Source: an uncultured Actinomycetes bacterium (lineage in GTDB: Bacteria > Actinomycetota > Actinomycetes > Mycobacteriales > Mycobacteriaceae). Taken from it: a DNA stretch of 15,548 bases. Where the stretch lies: NCBI GenBank assembly GCA_903911165.1, contig CAIWCQ010000261.1, forward strand, positions 1-15,548. The letters are read 5' to 3'. The position numbers were made by a program, and so were the translations under genes. Shown piece by piece: positions 15,460 to 15,548 of the stretch. The notes under the pieces were generated by a model, which was not told the origin of the DNA, made no database searches, and saw nothing but the letters and a program-made list of their open reading frames with translations. Numbering within the stretch: position 1 is the stretch's first letter; the number at the start of each line of letters is the position of its first letter.

Positions 15460-15548
15460 CTAGCGCGGGGGCAGCGAGCCGAGGAAATCCTCGACCGCCC
15501 GGCGGTAGTCCTCGGGGGCGTCATCGTGAACCAGATGACCCGCTCCGG
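15460..15548 (-). CDS. Alpha/beta hydrolase (partial, C-terminal 28 codons)
   Basis: The minus strand from the right edge to the TAG at 15462-15460 reads GAGHLVHDDAPEDYRRAV followed by EDFLGSLPPR. The GAGH stretch followed by acidic residues and PEDY is the usual context of the catalytic histidine near the C-terminus of alpha/beta hydrolases. By position it corresponds to Rv3591c of M. tuberculosis. The body of the gene lies outside the window, so substrate and full length cannot be judged. Confidence 0.7.
   Translation of the reverse strand, partial: GAGHLVHDDAPEDYRRAVEDFLGSLPPR

Overview
The window is high-GC DNA with strong G/C preference at third codon positions, frequent GTG starts and dense, often overlapping genes. 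Gene order and protein sequences point to a mycobacterium. The blocks kstR-fadE34, carD-ispD-ispF-cysS-rlmB, lpqE, radA, the Rv3587c-like gene, canB, mutY and a terminal alpha/beta hydrolase follow the Mycobacterium tuberculosis Rv3573c-Rv3591c order as I recall it. The insertion of a metal ABC transporter suggests a fast-growing, environmental type (Mycolicibacterium-like). The species assignment is inference.

Left part (1-2302): fadE34, running off the left edge on the minus strand, diverges from kstR, the TetR-type repressor of cholesterol catabolism. A perfect KstR operator lies between them.

Second part (2306-6594): a minus-strand lipoprotein with a DUF4344 HELGH metallopeptidase motif diverges from a plus-strand operon. 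That operon encodes a metal-binding lipoprotein, an ABC ATPase, an ABC-3 permease and a PxpA (LamB/YcsF) protein. A Zur/Fur-type inverted repeat sits between two divergent -10 elements, so one zinc-sensing repressor may control both transcripts. This block occupies the place held in M. tuberculosis by Rv3575c-Rv3578.

Third part (6611-10620): a minus-strand operon of carD (RNA polymerase-binding regulator), ispD and ispF (MEP isoprenoid pathway), cysS (cysteinyl-tRNA synthetase) and an RlmB/TrmH-type 2'-O-methyltransferase, with gaps of 17 bp or less.

Fourth part (10889-15548): an LpqE-like lipoprotein and radA on plus; an Rv3587c-like membrane protein and beta-carbonic anhydrase canB on minus; mutY on plus, divergent from canB; and the last 28 codons of an alpha/beta hydrolase on minus. 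disA, the c-di-AMP synthase gene that directly follows radA in other mycobacteria, is absent here: the radA stop lies one base from the stop of the convergent Rv3587c-like gene.

The most unusual observations are the loss of disA from its conserved place, the possible zinc-starvation module with an extracellular metallopeptidase and a lone PxpA, and a near-perfect 20-bp palindrome upstream of lpqE. I saw no tRNA, rRNA, CRISPR array, insertion sequence or phage gene.
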